A stretch of DNA of 32,951 bases from Candidatus Peribacteria bacterium RIFCSPHIGHO2_01_FULL_55_13 (GTDB taxonomy: Bacteria > Patescibacteriota > Gracilibacteria > Peribacterales > Peribacteraceae), in assembly GCA_001788925.1 (NCBI GenBank), contig MFXS01000011.1, forward strand, positions 8,916 through 41,866, read 5' to 3'. Positions within the stretch are counted from its first letter, which is position 1. Every line of letters begins with the position of its first letter. Shown here piece after piece: positions 31,574-32,951 of this stretch. The position numbers and the translations under genes are program-made. The notes under the pieces were generated by a model that saw only the letters and a list, made by a program, of their open reading frames with translations, searched no databases and was not told the DNA's origin.

Positions 31574-32951
31574 ATGTCCGCAACGATCACTAAAGTCTCC
31601 GGCCCTCTCGTCGTCGCCAAAGGAATGGCTGGCGCGAAAATGTTTGAGGTCGTGCGCGTTGCCAAAGACCGGCTCATCGGCGAAGTCATTGAGCTGCACG
31701 GCGACAGCGCTTCCATTCAGGTCTACGAGGAGACGAGCGGCATCGGTCCGGGTGAACCCGTGGAACGTACCGGAGAAACCCTTTCCGTGGAGCTGGCTCC
31801 CGGACTTCTGACTTCGATCTACGACGGCATCCAGCGTCCGCTGGAGCTCATCGAGCGCGAAGCCAAGAGCCCGTACATTACCCGCGGCATTTCGGTACCG
31901 GGTCTCGACCGCAACAGAAAATGGGACTTCGTCGCCGTGAAGAAAGCAGGCGATGCTGTCGTGGAGGGGGACATCCTCGGCACCGTCCAGGAAACCACTC
32001 TCATCGAGCACCGCGTCATGGTTCCGGTGGGCATGAGCGGCATCCTAGAACGCATCGTTTCAGGATCGCATCGTATCGAAGACACGATTGCCGTGATCCG
32101 CGGAGTGGACGGCAAAGAGCACGCTGTTGCTATGTTGCAGCGGTGGCCGATCCGCATCCCGCGCACGGCCAAAGGCAAGCTCATTCCTTCCTCGCCCCTC
32201 GTCACCGGCACCCGCATTCTCGATACGCTCTTTCCCATGGCAAAAGGTGGGGCAGGATGCATTCCAGGACCGTTCGGCGCGGGAAAAACCGTGACGCAAC
32301 AAAGTCTTGCAAAATACTGCGACGCCCAGGTCATCGTCTACATCGGCTGTGGAGAGCGCGGCAACGAGATGACGGAAGTGCTCACGGAATTCCCGCACCT
32401 CACCGACCCCAATACCGGAGAGCCGCTCATGAAGCGCACCGTCCTCATCGCCAACACCAGCAACATGCCGGTCGCCGCACGCGAAGCAAGCGTGTACACG
32501 GGCATCACCATCGCCGAGTACTACCGGGACATGGGTTACGACGTCGCGCTGATGGCGGACTCCACGTCCAGGTGGGCGGAAGCCATGCGCGAGATGTCGG
32601 GACGTCTGGAGGAAATGCCGGGGGAGGAAGGATATCCCGCCTATCTCGGCTCGCGCACCGCGGGATTCTATGAGCGAGCGGGATGTGTGGAGTGCCTCGG
32701 CTCCGACAAGCGCAAAGGATCGCTCACGGTGATCGGTGCCGTATCGCCCCCTGGAGGAGATTTCTCGGAACCGGTGACGCAAAATACTCTGCGCGTGACC
32801 AAGGTGTTCTGGGCTCTCGATGCCAAGCTCGCGTACAAACGGCATTTCCCCGCCATCAACTGGCTGCAGAGTTACACACTCTACGCGGAAACGCTGGGCA
32901 CCTTCTTCAGTCGGTCCATCGCGGAGGACTACATGCAAAACCGCGAACGCG
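31574..32951 (+). CDS. ntpA: V-type ATPase catalytic subunit A, partial
   Basis: ATP-hydrolysing subunit of V1. 459 codons are visible; about 120 C-terminal residues lie beyond the window. N-terminal barrel ([18 protein letters not shown]), the A-type nonhomologous insert region ([10 protein letters not shown]...[10 protein letters not shown]), Walker A GPFGAGKT (232-239), [59 protein letters not shown] and [21 protein letters not shown]. All catalytic residues seen match active enzymes. The frame is open to the end with no disruption. No SD; the ATG follows CTTCCCTATCCCCAAT. Confidence 0.97.
   Translation, partial: MSATITKVSGPLVVAKGMAGAKMFEVVRVAKDRLIGEVIELHGDSASIQVYEETSGIGPGEPVERTGETLSVELAPGLLTSIYDGIQRPLELIEREAKSPYITRGISVPGLDRNRKWDFVAVKKAGDAVVEGDILGTVQETTLIEHRVMVPVGMSGILERIVSGSHRIEDTIAVIRGVDGKEHAVAMLQRWPIRIPRTAKGKLIPSSPLVTGTRILDTLFPMAKGGAGCIPGPFGAGKTVTQQSLAKYCDAQVIVYIGCGERGNEMTEVLTEFPHLTDPNTGEPLMKRTVLIANTSNMPVAAREASVYTGITIAEYYRDMGYDVALMADSTSRWAEAMREMSGRLEEMPGEEGYPAYLGSRTAGFYERAGCVECLGSDKRKGSLTVIGAVSPPGGDFSEPVTQNTLRVTKVFWALDAKLAYKRHFPAINWLQSYTLYAETLGTFFSRSIAEDYMQNRER

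Noticed and set aside
32060-32938. Long minus-strand frame opposite ntpA
   Set aside because: The sense strand encodes a fully motif-complete V-ATPase A subunit; the antisense product is a Arg/His-rich shadow.

Overview
The window looks like a chromosomal segment of a Candidate Phyla Radiation bacterium, with Peregrinibacteria/Peribacteria as my best guess. This is an inference from gene content and style: moderately high GC, short intergenic gaps, almost no Shine-Dalgarno sites, a V-type ATPase operon, a short-form glucan phosphorylase, VirB2-like pilin repeat proteins, and retained purine, pyrimidine and folate genes. No 16S rRNA is present to confirm it.

Layout. 1-661 is the 3' end of an ABC exporter, followed by a repeat-rich gap and an orphan gene (924-1457). 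1477-3402 carries tuf and rpsJ behind a clear -35/-10 promoter. 3478-4878 is a minus-strand L32-like/nusB/rnc cluster. 5053-6767 encodes two membrane proteins, each built from three pilin-like hairpin units. 6757-9312 (minus) holds folP and a glucan phosphorylase, divergent from a phosphohexomutase (9347-10750). 10843-12712 has a 49-residue membrane protein, an asparaginase-like gene and gmk. 12836-13427 has no convincing gene but carries a promoter, a large nested fold and an intrinsic terminator, so it is probably a long non-coding RNA. 13442-16296 (minus) encodes a small membrane protein, an ATP-grasp protein, two anchored hypotheticals and tRNA-Ala and tRNA-Arg. 16382-18969 holds purE (class II type), a family 4 uracil-DNA glycosylase, a membrane protein and pheS. 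19044-20852 (minus) is a planctomycete-style surface protein with a LEPR-XLL-like motif and a dockerin-like segment. 21082-25144 holds pyrE, rsmG, rlmE, ftsE and purM. 25231-26489 has a lipoprotein and two small orphans. 26623-32951 is a V-type ATPase operon in the order F-I-K-E-C-G-A, like Enterococcus ntp, running off the window.

Two genome-wide themes matter more than any single gene. First, nearly every intergenic gap contains a hairpin built from short 7-9 bp tandem words. The word differs from gap to gap, and the same kind of tract also lies in frame inside conserved genes (folP, the phosphohexomutase, rsmG, rlmE); a separate 19-bp palindromic repeat lies in frame inside pheS and purM. 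Second, many genes have a -10-like hexamer only 6-10 nt upstream of the ATG and no Shine-Dalgarno, the geometry expected of leaderless mRNAs. Some hairpin arms appear to supply that hexamer.
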